The position numbers and the translations under genes are program-made. The notes under the pieces are model-generated. The model did not search any database, had not been told where the DNA came from, and worked only from the letters and a program-made list of their open reading frames with translations. Source: Trileptium ribeirensis (Eukaryota; Nematoda; Enoplea; Enoplida; Thoracostomopsidae). Taken from it: DNA of 64,000 nucleotides. Where the stretch lies: assembly GCA_030248225.1 (NCBI GenBank), contig JASANE010029060.1, positions 1 to 64,000 on the forward strand, in the 5' to 3' direction. Below are positions 12,497 to 24,342 of this stretch, in pieces (positions within the stretch are counted from its first letter, which is position 1; each line of letters starts with the position of its first letter).

Positions 12497-13915
12497 ATAG
12501 ACCTGCAATGATTTCATCAGTTTTCGATTCGGTTGCCTTTTACTCAGAATGTCAAAAAGCCTTCGTATCTGATGATTTAGTACGCATTTTATTTTCCAAT
12601 GTCCAATTTATTTTGGTTTTATTTGAAAATATTAAATAATATTATAAACTATTACATGCTAAAACACTTTTCGAAAAAATTTGATGTGAAATAACGGCAA
12701 CAACTTATGACCAATTACCACATTAGTTGTGCCATAACATTAACTCAGTACACATTGCTAATAAAAATTGTGCTTACTACCATAACAAAAATTTATGGTT
12801 AGAAACCTAATTCTCTTGTGGCTTGAGAGGCTGTTATGAATTTAGTAGATATAAATTCCTATTAATTTACTTAATATATAATAATAATTAATGATGCAGC
12901 CGTACCGGCCAGGACCTACGGATCGATCTGAACAGCCATTTATTCGCAAAAAATTACAGTTTAGCGGTTACTTTATGTTCCTTTAACATTTCTTTCCATG
13001 GTAGACGTTTCCTGCAAACACACACTAACTTCGAGGCCAACAATTACCTCTGACTGCGGTTTATGCAGAAATATTACAATATTTTTTACAACTTACAAAA
13101 TAACTACTGGCCGTATTGGGTTTGCAAAAATATTGGACCTCCACTGCTGGCTATAGTAAAACGTTTGTTACGCTGACTAATTTATTTACACTGGATCGCT
13201 ATGATGGACAGTTATGGAAATATTTAGTTATATTTATATTTAGTTTAACAGTATTTATTAAGCAATATACTGCACGAAGAGATCACGCAAACTAACCACC
13301 TTCTGAGTGTGCACTCTGGCGGATTTGAAAATACTTATAGTTATTGCAGTATAATTACATTTCAATTTCAATCACTACATATGCGTCATTTATCAACTCA
13401 TTGTGTCTCCAGCATACCAGATGTGCTGAAGGCAACGTCAAACAGCCAAAAATATTACATAATAAACGTTATCTTGGTTGAACTGCTGATTCTTTTTGCT
13501 GCTACTCTCCAAGAAATCGAAGTGTCAGCAATTTTCTGAAAGTTTGGAAATTTGACACTGCATCGAAACCGAGGGCTCGACAAATTTAAGTGACAACACA
13601 ATAACCACTCCTGGAAACTTGGTAACTTCCCTCCGAAATCAAATGGTTGGGTGACAACCATATTCGATAGTTTTACTTGGTGAATGACGGAGTCCTATTA
13701 ATTTAGTTTACAACTGAGATGCTAATATAATTAAAATAGAGGTCACTGCTGATCAAATACGGTCTCTCGTTAACCGCGCTATTTTAGAAGCCCGTTTGTG
13801 ACCGGTAAAGATCCAGACAAGACTCATTGAAATGTAGATGCATCAATTAGACATAATTTATTGAAAGTTTCGTATTAAATTATACTCAAATGGCTTTACC
13901 CCTCTTTTTGTACAA

Positions 13916-15352
13916 GGTTCATTTCACGAAACCATGTAATTTAAAACACCACGTTTTGAAGCCAAAATGAAACGTTTTCGAATGTACAGTGTTTAGACCC
14001 CTTCTGACGTAAAAAAACCTTGAATTTTTCGAATATCGACGTCTCTATGCAAAACGAACTTCCTGAAACCTGTTACAGGGGTCGCAAAGAGCCCCCTGAG
14101 GTTCAAATTTTAATCCGAAATAAGTCTTTATTCTATAGGTTGACGCAGCAGAACGTGAACTATGGTCTGTTTGTATGCAAGCCGGACAAAAAGGGTCGCG
14201 ATCAAGCCATTTGGAGGACATGTGGCCTATAATTGGTGCCGCTAGAGACCTTTTGAGGTTAAAATTATCAATTTAGGACAAGCGTTTTCAGACAGAAGTT
14301 TTTCTAGCGCAACGGATACAGCACATACAGATACCATTTTATGCTCACAAACCAACCATGAGTGGGAGAGGTCCTACAGAAAATTTCAGACAGATCCATA
14401 GGTCTTGTAAAAATTGACACCCCGATATGTTTAAGTCCGGGGTAGGGCTACACCCGAAATCTCGTGGCTACACCTAAAGTCGGGGGCGGTTACACCTGAA
14501 GTCGTGAGGCTACACCTTAAGTCGGGTGGGGACCTACATTAAGTCGGGTGGGGACCTACACCTTTCTACAACATATAACGCGTAAAACCTTAACTACTTC
14601 TAGAGGTTCTGGATTTGGATTTGGTCGGGGGGGCTACATTTTCATAAAAAATTTTTAATACATGGCCCGATTCTAGTGGGGAGTTACTATATTTCTATCC
14701 GGCCTATTGTAAGACTGTATGCTAAATTTGGTTTTTTAAACTGCATTTTCGTAAGGTCGGGGGGGGGGGGCTACATTTTGCATACCTCATTTTTGGCACT
14801 TTGTGACCTTCGGCTTCATAACTAAGCAACACATGGACAAACGCTCACTTTCTTTTTTTCACTGACACCTGTACCGATTACATTATCGTTATATAGATTA
14901 ATTGGCGCTAGTGCGCTTTGACATTATTTACCAGCGTACGAAAGTTGTCAGATTTGACCTAGGTCGGGGGCTACATGACACGAAAAAAATTTCTGAAGCT
15001 TGGCGTCAGCTTCAGTGTTTATATTTACCCCCAAGTTTTTCCGGAAAAATTAGCAAATATAAAACGATCACAGTGAAATGAAAAACACACATATGTATCA
15101 TGTGCTGGCGATACCGCGAACGTTTACATTGGGACATGTGTTTTTGGCTTGATTTGGCCCATCCGATTTCTGGACGCCTAGCTCCTGCTATCTTAGGGGC
15201 ACAGAAGTCCAACATACCTTATAATGACCGTCGGACAGCATATTACTACACCACACAGTGCCATTAAATTTCCTTCCATAAAACTGGTGGTATGGGCCAA
15301 AAAGTGCCGATGTAGCCCCCCGACCAAGTTACATGGTTTCGTGAAATGACCC
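13916..15352. mobile_element. Non-autonomous TIR element with G-runs (copy P2)
   Basis: A 1437-bp element beginning GGTTCATTTCACGAAACCAT and ending with the inverse ATGGTTTCGTGAAATGACCC. ACAA flanks both ends. It is collinear with most of 33745-35553 (about 80% alike by eye). The interior has a GTCGGG...CTACA motif repeated from 14440 to 14970, including a run of 14 G at 14758. No transposase frame is visible. Confidence 0.75.
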
Positions 15353-16169
15353 ACAACATTTTTGTTCAAATTACAAGAAAAGGTTGTTTCGACTTAAAAA
15401 GCAGGTTCGATATCGCCAAATTAAATCATACAACCGTACATTAGCTTCGTATGTTTCAAACTCAAACGTCTAACTTGTGCAAATGTTTGACTAGAATTTC
15501 CAACATTTTGTAATTCGATTCGGGAAGTTGATGAACAAGTGAATGTACATTGCGAATTCTTTGTTCGGTTGTCGCTTCCATTTCTAAAAAATATAATCAA
15601 CATCAAATATGTAGTTCAGTATTCCGGCTAATTGAATTGATTCAACAGCTACTTGACTGTCACGTCATGTATCACGCTCTTACGCCAAGACGCTACACAG
15701 TACATTCTGCAAATTCACTAGCAAGAAAAGTGCCCTTTACGGGTATGGACAAGAAACCCCTGAAAAATGTTATTGGGAAAGAGCGTACCGTTGATAGTGT
15801 GCTTAATTGCACGTATTAAACAGGCTTGCTGTTGCAAAAATACTCTGCGGCGATGAATGAACTGAAATACTGTTGTATGACAAAAATTTACCATATAATT
15901 AGTGGGTTTACAATTTTTTACTGACGTTAATGTTTTAATGTGTCACGGTGATGAAAAACGCATATTCTTTTCAGCTTAGCGCGGTGTCTTTGCTTTGTAG
16001 AGAATGGTGTCACGGTTACTATTGTACCATAAGGGCATTGCTATGGAAAATGCACTTTTGATTTTACCAAATAGACCCAGCCTGCATAGCAAAGCGTTGT
16101 GTTAGCTATGTTTGTATGTTTGCACGTGAGTCGTTACAAGCTTGCGTTGCGAGGTTATTTAAGGAACCG

Positions 16170-16250
16170 AGCAATAGCTTCTGTATAGCTCAGTGCTTCG
16201 CCTGCTCAACTTCATCCATACAACCCGGGTTCGATCCCTGGCGTCGGTGT
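16170..16250 (+). repeat. tRNA-derived sequence (SINE-like)
   Basis: It has an A-box-like TATAGCTCAGTGC and, 35 bases on, a B-box GGGTTCGATCCC inside a good T-arm (CCGGG/CCTGG around TTCGATC). The 5' acceptor half does not pair with the 3' end, so it is not an intact tRNA gene but a SINE head or tRNA pseudogene. Confidence 0.45.
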
Positions 16251-17052
16251 GAGTTTGTTAAACATGGAACGATACAGAAATTCGGTCGTGCATCAAAGGA
16301 TTAACGCAGGGACATGAAAAGTTTTCAGCAATTGTTTATTAACAAGCGAATCAGTTACACATTCGGCATGGGTTACTATAATACAGTGGTACATTTAATA
16401 AAACCAATGCACACGAGTAATGAAAATAGTACAATCAATACGACATAAGCGCGTAATTCGCGCAAGTACTTATTGTTAAGTTGAGAGTCATGGCCTTCCT
16501 AATCGAACGTACCTAGCTGTAGCAAGTACACAGCTTTCACACAGCTCTAGGTCGTACACAGCCTTCACGAATACTCAAATAACGACTCCGCTTACCTTAC
16601 TAAAATGGGAAAGTGGGTCAGAATACTGTATGACACAACAGAGTGCCACAAGTTAGTTGATCGCTCAATGCCAATCAGCTGCTTCAGGTAAGCTGAAGGC
16701 TAACGGAAACTAGTTAGTCAACATAAGCGACAGTACACGAGACTAATGCACATATGAAACGACAACACAAGAGAAATGCACATGGTATGGTGAAATTTGA
16801 TCGATTATCCTATTCTGACACAACTCCATACATAAACAACGTACAACAGATTAGTATCATATAATAAACAATATTTTTGTTCAGAGTACGGTACCTTACG
16901 TGTCACTAACGATCGGTACGATGCAATTCAATGACCTAAAATGACAGCAAATGTATTTCTTTATAATAGATTTGTTAACAGCATATTCCTAGCATTATCC
17001 AGATTCCGGCGGTCTTACTCAGGTTAATTCCATAATACTCTTCTAAGTCAGC

Positions 17053-17216
17053 TACAGTTCGCGCCAGGAATGGCTGCCGCATTTCGAGCAAGCCGAAAGC
17101 GAGTCACTAGCTAGCGACTCGCTCGAGATTTCCAAACTATTTGAATAATAAAACATATTGTTTGAACAAATCTATATCAAGCGAGCGAGCGACAGTCATT
17201 TTTGGCGGGTACTGCA
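17053..17216. mobile_element. CGAG MITE, copy 3
   Basis: TACAGTTCGCGCCAGGAATG at the left and the inverse of TGCAGTACCCGCCAAAAATG at the right flank CTCGCTC-rich arms and an AT-rich centre. About 164 bp. Confidence 0.75.
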
Positions 17217-18539
17217 ATTACTAAATATTTTGGCATATATCAATCGCGCAGTTTCAATGACACACTCACGCGTTTCATCTAGGGTAGTGATTGATCACAC
17301 TCAAAGATATGGTTATAATATGCAAGGAAATTTTGAGTCCCTCAGAAGCTGTGAAATCAAGGTGAGTACGGTTCAGCCGTTTATTTGTTTGATTTGTGTA
17401 GAATTTGCAATTTGTTGTAGTGTGAGAAATAAACTATATCCGATATAAGTAGTGACACATTAAGGCCTTAGGATTAAGTTCATATAATAGAATATCCATA
17501 GGTTCTCATATTAGTGTCCCTGCCGTTAGTTCGTGTGTAATCTACGGTGGGACTAAACACACCTAGTACCACGTAGGCTACATTTTCGGCCTCAGAAACT
17601 GCCGCTTCACGGCGAACAGCAACAATTCTAGACGCATTTTTAAGGCAGAGTCGGACAGGATAGATTCCTCGAATCACTGGCGTAACCCTATTTTCCTTGC
17701 AGAAGTCCTGAGCTTATTACCTTACTGCTACGTAACGTCACGTCATTTTATAGCTGATAATAAAGCGAAACATTGCAAACGCAAGTGGCGGGCCAGGTAC
17801 CGCATGATAGCCCACCAAACCCGGAAAGCAATTTATATATTTCGTTGCAGCATGTCCATAGCTAATACGAGTAGCAAATCGAACTACAACTAATATAGGT
17901 GCTAGATTTGGGCTGCTACGGCCCCACGAGATACCCTACAAGTCATGGGCGAATAGAACATCAATTTATACGAGAATTATTACTGACGCGATTAATAAAT
18001 ATATCATACAAGTTTCACATTAGCAGCGTATAAATCAATAATATTCGTAACATACAGTTTCGTACAGCTATAATGATAGAACAATAATTTATTGTTATGG
18101 ATCTGGTACATCTTTTGGCAACTAAATACGGCAATATTTATAAGGTTTAAGCGAGTCACATGGAAATCGCTCATATTGTCCTGAAGGTGCTTTAGCGATG
18201 TATGAAGAGAGTTTACCAAAAGATGACGGTATACTTAGATACGTGTAATAACTTGTTAGAATACGCTAGTTATTCATCTTCCAAATGTCTACAGCATTTC
18301 CGGGAGTTACATGAATACTTCTCTTTAACATATCACGGTAACGAATACACTATAGCAAATACATGATCATACAATAATAAAGGCATATGCACACAATGAT
18401 AAACGAATACACTACATTATACGTACAAACATCAAAAGGTATACATACAGGATATAAGACAACGGATATACAGTTGTAGCCTTGTTATCATCATCATTAG
18501 GATTATAGTCGTTGGAATCCGTTGCCTTGGCGTCGGCTA

Positions 18540-19790
18540 CGATTGATCCATGCCGTCAGATTGTTTCTCCATTTTTCCCGATGTAACGCGTCCTCTTTTC
18601 GCAGTCCAATCGCCTTCATGTTCTATCGCACCACATCGTCCCATCGTTTCTTCGGTCTGCCACGCGGTACAGTTCCTTCGATTTCGACGTTCGATGCCAG
18701 CCTCAGTAGCCCGTTTTCTCTGCGTTGCACATCACCATACCATCTAAGCCTCCGTTTCATGAGTTCGATTTCCAATAAGAGTATTCCAACGGACCCGGCC
18801 ACGTCCTCGCTTGTCTTGCGGTCTTCCCATCTGACACCATCCATCTACCGTAGCATTTTCCTGTCAGTTTGCAGCAGCATCGATTCAACATCTTTCGTGG
18901 CAGCCCAGCACTCCGAGGCATACGTAAGAACCGGTGGAATGCATGCTGTGTAGACCTTGCCTCAGATCTTAAGTAGAATTCGCTTATTGGACAGCAGGCT
19001 TGCCAGCTCCTTTCACTTTATCCATGCGGCTTGACTCGTCGCTTTTGTTGCCCTTCGTCTGCACTGTCCACACACAACATCACCGAGATACGTGAACCTG
19101 TCCACAACCTCAAAGGTCTTGTCGCCCATCTGGAGTTAAGCATGCGTGTTTACGTGTTGGAGGCATGTTTGACACGTGAAAGGCTCACCAGGGGGAGGTT
19201 GTGATCTCAATCCCGAGTAGCTTTCGTGTGCCCATTTCGAACAGCAAACGCATTTCAGTGCGTTAACCACCATCCCCGTCCCACAACACGCAAATATATA
19301 TTTTCAGCCTCTAAAGACTTCCCAATCCATGGAATGTGAGCTTCCAGCACTAGAATGAAGAGCAAAGAGCTTAATTCGGAGCCCTGGTGTACACCAAACG
19401 TGATATCGAAGGCTCCAGATGTTCCAACTGGAGTCTTCGACTTGAGAGGTAGTGGTTTCGTACAGTTCTATGACTTTGCGAATCAGGTTCTCGGGCACCA
19501 TTTACATTCGTAATGCCCACTTCACCACATCCCTCGGGACACTATCGAATGCTTTTTCTAAGGCCACAAAGGCATGCTAGAGTTGTTTTCCTTTCGTCGC
19601 TGCTTTTTCCTGCAGCTGTCTAAGCAGAAATATAGCATCGGTTGTGCTCCTGCCAGGCATGAATCCGCGCGGACATTCCCCGATACGGACGATATCCTGG
19701 AGTCTCTTTTCGAGCAGTCCCTCGTATAGCTTCATTCCGTGTTCCAACAACCGGATGCCCCTGTAAGAACCGCATGCCAATGCATCGTCT
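18540..19790 (-). mobile_element. Decayed non-LTR retrotransposon (LINE), RT and C-terminal part
   Basis: Read on the minus strand, 19780-19577 gives YRGIRLLEHGMKLYEGLLEK and GFMPGRSTTDAIFLLRQLQEK, an RT finger region. Just after, FVALEKAFDSVPRD is motif A with the catalytic Asp replaced by Ala. Further on (about 19280-19020) is a Cys-bearing NALKCVCCSKW segment, then FTYLGDVV. The 18844-18623 frame has RLRWYGDVQR and GRPKKRWDDVV, a typical LINE C-terminus. Frames are shifted several times, stops occur and the region with motif C is missing, so the copy is dead and truncated at its 5' end. The clade is not assigned. Confidence 0.85.
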
Positions 19791-19819
19791 TTGCGTTATA
19801 AAGATATAAGATGTGGCTG

Positions 19820-19896
19820 TTTGTCCATTCCCGTGGTACTCATTCCCGTTTGTCCATTCCCGTGGTACTCATTCCCGTTTGTCCATTCCCGTGGTG
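19820..19896. repeat. 29-bp tandem repeat, 2.7 copies
   Basis: The unit TTTGTCCATTCCCGTGG plus TACTCATTCCCG starts at 19820, 19849 and 19878 with no mismatch in the repeated part. Confidence 0.9.
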
Positions 19897-20720
19897 ATGG
19901 TTACACAACAGTAAACGCATAATTATCCATGACTAATGACTCTAAACTCATAAAGGTAAAAAGTACTCGACAATTCATAGTCGATCAGATACACACATAC
20001 ACGTACTCACCCACGAGGAGGATATCTTGAATTTGGTTCAAAAACAGTAATTTAACTGAATTTCTACAGCGGCCTTAACCGTAATGCTCGATAATGTTGC
20101 CCATTACGCTGTGGTAAGGATTAATCGATCGCGTAACGATCTAGAATGGATCTGTTACAATCATTCCTGGCGACTACTGTTGTCGCCGTACGCTCAGTAA
20201 CACATATTTTGTTGTTAAAGCTTATAATTTTGTCTCAAACTGGTTTGAATTTGAAAAAAAGGTTTTATTGCTAAGCAAATCAGATTAGCAACATATCAAT
20301 TTACAACTACTACCTGTAGCTGATTCTAAAGGCTCAAAATTTTAACTAAAGCTACACATGTGCAATTGAAGTATGACAACGCGGAACATCGTCTGAGTCC
20401 AAAATTATAACTAATCCGATCGGCATCAATTGCAAAGAAGCACGAGAAGCTCTGGCTCAAAATCTCATTTATTTTAAATCTCAATATCTGGCTTGCAGGA
20501 AATTTGGAGTACTGTCATTACTCAAAATAAAGTATTGTGATATTTCGAAGCGCTAGATATGACTTCCTCATAATGGTATTATTGGATTGTTTAAATATCG
20601 TTATAACGTTGTAAAAACTAACACATTTTTCGTTTATCTACTACATTGTTATTCCGTGTTTGCAATCCTAGCATCTCCTTTATGGAAACATTGTCGTGTT
20701 ATCAAGAAAGATAATCCTAC

Positions 20721-20864
20721 TTGCAGCATTCATAAATTGATCGTATAAATTAAACGTCATAAGCGGTTCGTCGAGGCACCGTAAAAATTGCTTCACTGCG
20801 CTGGTGATCGTTTTTGTTTCATAATCGTCTTCAACAAACCGGTCATTGGACTTTTTCCGCTTAT
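20721..20864 (-). CDS. RhoGAP-domain exon 3
   Basis: A 144-bp exon, acceptor GCTTTGTTTTAG, donor GCAA|GTAGGA; phase 1 in and 1 out. It reads DKRKKSNDRFVEDDYETK, TITSAVKQFLRCL, DEPLMTFNLYDQFMNAA. K-I/T-SA-KQFLR-L-EPL is the second conserved RhoGAP block; the common LPEPL is LDEPL here. Upstream on the minus strand, 24 bp beyond the acceptor, begins the GC-rich minisatellite, whose frame is open into this exon. Confidence 0.94.
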
Positions 20865-22138
20865 CTAAAACAAAGCAACAATTTACGGTACGGAACCAGG
20901 GGGGGCCGGTTCGGAACCAGGAGGGCCCGGTTCGGAACCAGGGGGCCCGGTTCGGAACCAGGGGGCCCGGTTCGGAACCAGGGGGCCCGGTTCGGAACCA
21001 GGGGGGCCCGGTTCGGAACCAGAGGTGCCCTGTTCGGAACCAGGGGGCCCGGTTCGGAACCAGGGGGCCCGGTTCGGAACCAGGGGGCCCGGTTCGGAAC
21101 CAGGGGGGCCCGGTTCGGAACCAGGGGGGCCCGGTTCGGAACCATGGGGGCCCGGTTCGGAACCAGGGGGGCCCGGTTCGGAACCAGGGGGGCCCGGTTC
21201 GGAACCATGGGGGCCCGGTTCGGAACCAGGGGGGCCCGGTTCGGAACCAGGGGGGCCGGTTCATACCTCTTGAGAAAATTTTTAGCGAATGGACAACCCT
21301 GCGCTATGTATAATTGTCCAGTTTGACCTTATACTACGAAAATGTGATCGGTCGAACAAGCGTCAGAATATAAATTATTACCATGTTTAATGCGTGAATT
21401 CATAGGTGTGTACAAACACTATGGCTGTTGTTTTGTCAATCACAAGCCGAATAGTGTAAAATTTAGAGATCAGAATTCTGCATATGACATTCAAAGTTTA
21501 GCATGTGAGAACAAGGGCTGATGTATACACGAAATGTGGGTACGCATACGATTGTCAAATTCGCTTGTTTGTTAGCGTTTCTCAAATGACATGCTCAATC
21601 CCGAAGCTGTGTTCGTTCTCTATAGTTAAAATATGCACTACAACCCCAATTGCAGCCACGTCTTCATGTGTACGCGGTCTCCAATGTGATGCTAATTACA
21701 AAATAGCGGCGGAGGGGTCTATGTCTTACTGCACGGTAAATCGTGTAAGTGTACATAAGGTATAACTGCAAATTATGCAGGAACACCAGGTTTGAGATCA
21801 TCAACTGATCTAACCTATTAGACTAATATAGCATCTATGTAATACATATAACAAACCCAGCAGGATATGAAACGTACACCGTACATTACTTAAATGTAAC
21901 CAATCTAGGTTTTTCTTAATAGCGTGTCACATACAATAAATCTACATAATGTATATTATACAATACTACTTGAGTGTTTCTTTGGCCACACGGCGTCGTT
22001 AAGATGTTTAAATAAAACAGTCCAAGCACAATCTTACCGCAAGTTCGAACATCAGCCATATTACTACATAATACTAAAATATTAAAAAAAAGAAACACAT
22101 ATTGAGCTGCCTAGCATACAAACGCCGCATAATAGTAC
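20865..22138. other. Intron dominated by minisatellite
   Basis: After the minisatellite (to 21262) there is about 870 bp of ordinary AT-rich sequence with no element or exon I can support. Confidence 0.6.
20888..21262. repeat. GC-rich minisatellite, 20-21 bp unit, about 18 copies
   Basis: The unit is GGTTCGGAACCAGGGGGCCC with 5 or 6 G. GGTTCGGAACC is nearly palindromic, and units alternate CCAGGG and CCATGGG variants. Because the unit is 20 or 21 bp, several frames stay open; these are not genes. The array starts 24 bp from the splice acceptor of the 20721-20864 exon. Confidence 0.95.
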
Positions 22139-22213
22139 CTAATCCGACTTGCAACAACCTCTTTACTTTGGAAGCAACTCCCACTTGTCGATATAGACCT
22201 TGGTCATCCAAAC
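22139..22213 (-). CDS. RhoGAP-domain exon 2, arginine finger
   Basis: A 75-bp exon, acceptor TTAAATTTCAG, donor TTAG|GTACTA. It reads LDDQGLYRQVGVASKV and KRLLQVGL. GLYR carries the catalytic arginine finger that RhoGAPs insert into the GTPase active site, followed by the usual (V/S)G-x-x-x-x-V--L pattern. The catalytic Arg is intact, so the gene appears functional. Confidence 0.94.
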
Positions 22214-23590
22214 CTGAAATTTAATGTTAAAGCCAAAAATGTGTCAACAAATTTTTCTAGTCTTATCAAACTTGCCTAAGTTTTCATAAATGAAAAAGTA
22301 GACTGAGAGCAGCCAGGTCGCAACTTGACGGCACAGAAATTTTTGCAATATTTCAAAATTTTATGGCAGCAAAAATTCAGAGTTAGTAAATTTGTTGGGA
22401 TAGTGTCTAAATATTTCAAAAAAATTAGGCTTTCGCCCCGAAATAACCGTGCCACTGTTCAAACTGGGCAGGGGAATCCTTCCGGTATGTTCGCCCCCCC
22501 TAAGTTCCGAACTGTGGGAGCCAACAGCTCATACCCCCAGGTATAATTTTGGTAGTTTGGAGAAGCCAATATTGATTATCAACTCAGAACCTGCAACTGA
22601 AACACTATACTGATTGTAAAAACACACGGGCGAAATGTCAAATAAGCAATCCCTACATGTATTCCAGAACAGTAAGCTGCTATCGGATGTTCTGAGAGTG
22701 TTAAAATATAGACTTGCCTGTCCACAATGAGGGGTGGGGGAACCCCCACTATCCAAATCTCCCATGTTTGCGAGAAAGTTATTCCCCGTTTGAAATTCCC
22801 CGCACAATGAACACGCCCCCAACTTTTCGGAGGGCTGTGGACAGGCCAGATAGAATATCTACAGCGGTTTTGCGGAATGACAAAAATATTTAAAAAAACT
22901 GTACTAAAATATGTAATGTACATTTATATTCTATGTCTGGCTTGCATCATACAAGTTTATTTTCAATTGCCTATAATGCGTTTTTACTGGATTTCAAAAA
23001 AATAGTAATCACGTTTTTCCTGCCGCAAAGCGAGTTGGTAATGCATTATCGACAGTCCATTAGCAAGGCTGGTCATATATTTCCTAGTCAAACAGAGAAA
23101 AAAACGATCAACCGCAAAACTATTAACGCTGCACGCACCTCTTGTATGACCAGCATTCACGCGGCTTTTTATTGTCTATTTGACGTAGAAACGTCTAGCT
23201 TAGGCCGTGGCCAGCACTGGATAAATTATTACTATAACGAAAACATTTTTGCATAAAATTTGGATCAGCAAAGGGGCTGTATTTAATTGAAGAAATCAGT
23301 GACAATGTTAGAAGTCAGCCAAATACAGTTTCTCTCTTTTGCCTTTTATACTACAACCCAGGAGGGGCAAAATTATTTATTCAGCAACGCTACAGCTACA
23401 GAAATTGGGCGATTTTTGAGGTTGAAATTCTGTTCGCGTATTCCGCACCATTTCTTCAATATCAATGACTAAACATAGAAATCGATCAACATAAACGTTA
23501 ACACTTATAGTCGCAGCTGTAAATCAAAAATAATTTTGTTTACACTTGTTCGAGGTGTACCAATACTGACATAAAAAAACTATATACTAC
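22214..23590. other. Intron with one small TIR element
   Basis: Contains the GCCTGTCCACA element at 22716-22846; otherwise nothing recognised. Confidence 0.55.
22716..22846. mobile_element. Small TIR element (copy Q1)
   Basis: GCCTGTCCACA at the left and its inverse, TGTGGACAGGC, at the right, enclosing GGGGTGGGGGAACCCCC and GTTTGAAATTCCCCG words. Two longer relatives are at 41585 and 53074, opposite in orientation. Confidence 0.65.
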
Positions 23591-23696
23591 CTCTAGACTC
23601 GACGATCCCTATACATCTGCTGATAAATTCGAACCCAGCGTCATCTAGTTGAAAGTCTAGTTCTTTAGCCACAATGCTGTCATTTGGGCTATACAC
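23591..23696 (-). CDS. RhoGAP-domain exon 1
   Basis: A 106-bp exon, acceptor AATAATTTCAG, donor AGAG|GTAGTA, phase 0 in and 1 out. It reads VYSPNDSIVAKELDFQLD, then DAGFEFISRCIGIVESRG. The segment L-D--GF-F---CI--VE-RG is the first RhoGAP helix, just before the arginine-finger loop. It follows the PH exon in the expected order. Confidence 0.93.
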
Positions 23697-24342
23697 CTGA
23701 AATTATTGTAAAAGCATTAAAGTATAGTATACGCATAGCGCTCCGCGAAAAGATGTCCTCAGTACTGAACAAATACGTGTCACAGCATTCAGATGTAGCC
23801 CCAAAGGCAATAGTACGGCAGGATTTCAAACATGGTCAGCTGACTATTCGAGCTTTAGTCGACAATGCTCCGTGAACTAAATGTTGGGATCACATCACAA
23901 AATTGAAAGTGTGGCGACCTACCATTTTTCGGTTTTTCGTGGGCAAAATAGGTGCCAACTTGTAATGTTTTGCGCTAACTCCGGTTAATACCACTGACGC
24001 TTTTTCCAGTGAAAAATACCATCGGTTGAGAGAAAATCTTAGAAAACAAAAACCTCATATCAAATGCCGCTTATTCTGCAATTCAAGTGCTCGTGTCGAT
24101 AATGCGTGAGCAAACTTAAGGTGACCCCGCCAACCATACTATTCTGTCATTACCGATATCGAATCGAAAACACTTGTTACAGAAAACATGTTTAATTTCA
24201 TACGGTTTTTCGCTAACCGAAAATTGGCAAAATCAAATCAATTGCTATAAATTAGACCTTGTATTAGAACAGAATTTTGGCGATTTCAGTTTGCAGAAAT
24301 TCTGTTCCCTAATGTATTATCATTTAAATTTGGATTATACAG

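Larger units (their letters stand above)
12113..20720. other. Long intron interval with one missing exon
   Basis: At least two introns. It holds a tiny palindromic CGAG relict (12450-12496), the TIR element at 13916-15352, a tRNA-like sequence at 16170-16250, a CGAG MITE at 17053-17216, a decayed LINE at 18540-19790 and a 29-bp tandem triplet at 19820-19896. The RhoGAP exon expected between the 20721 and 11953 exons must lie here. Candidates I tried broke frame or phase. Confidence 0.6.

Noticed and set aside
12980..13025. Candidate for the missing RhoGAP exon (KRLPWKEMLKEHK after TTTGCAG)
   Set aside because: In the phase required from exon 20721 the frame hits a stop; without it the residues do not align to the RhoGAP helix.
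17000..17052. Minus-strand frame DLEEYYGINLSKT next to the CGAG MITE
   Set aside because: Only about 25 residues, no splice support; perhaps a transposase scrap, but too short to call.
17480..17700. Open minus-strand frame with NASRIVAVRREAAVSEAEN
   Set aside because: No domain recognised and no splice junction that fits the gene.
18522..18953. 143-residue plus-strand ORF
   Set aside because: Antisense shadow of the LINE C-terminal region, whose minus-strand frame has recognisable RLRWYGDV and GRPKKRW motifs.
20680..21326. Long overlapping ORFs on both strands (PPWFRTG, GPVRNQG repeats)
   Set aside because: They are translations of the 20-21 bp minisatellite. Only the part at 20721-20864 on the minus strand is coding, as a RhoGAP exon.
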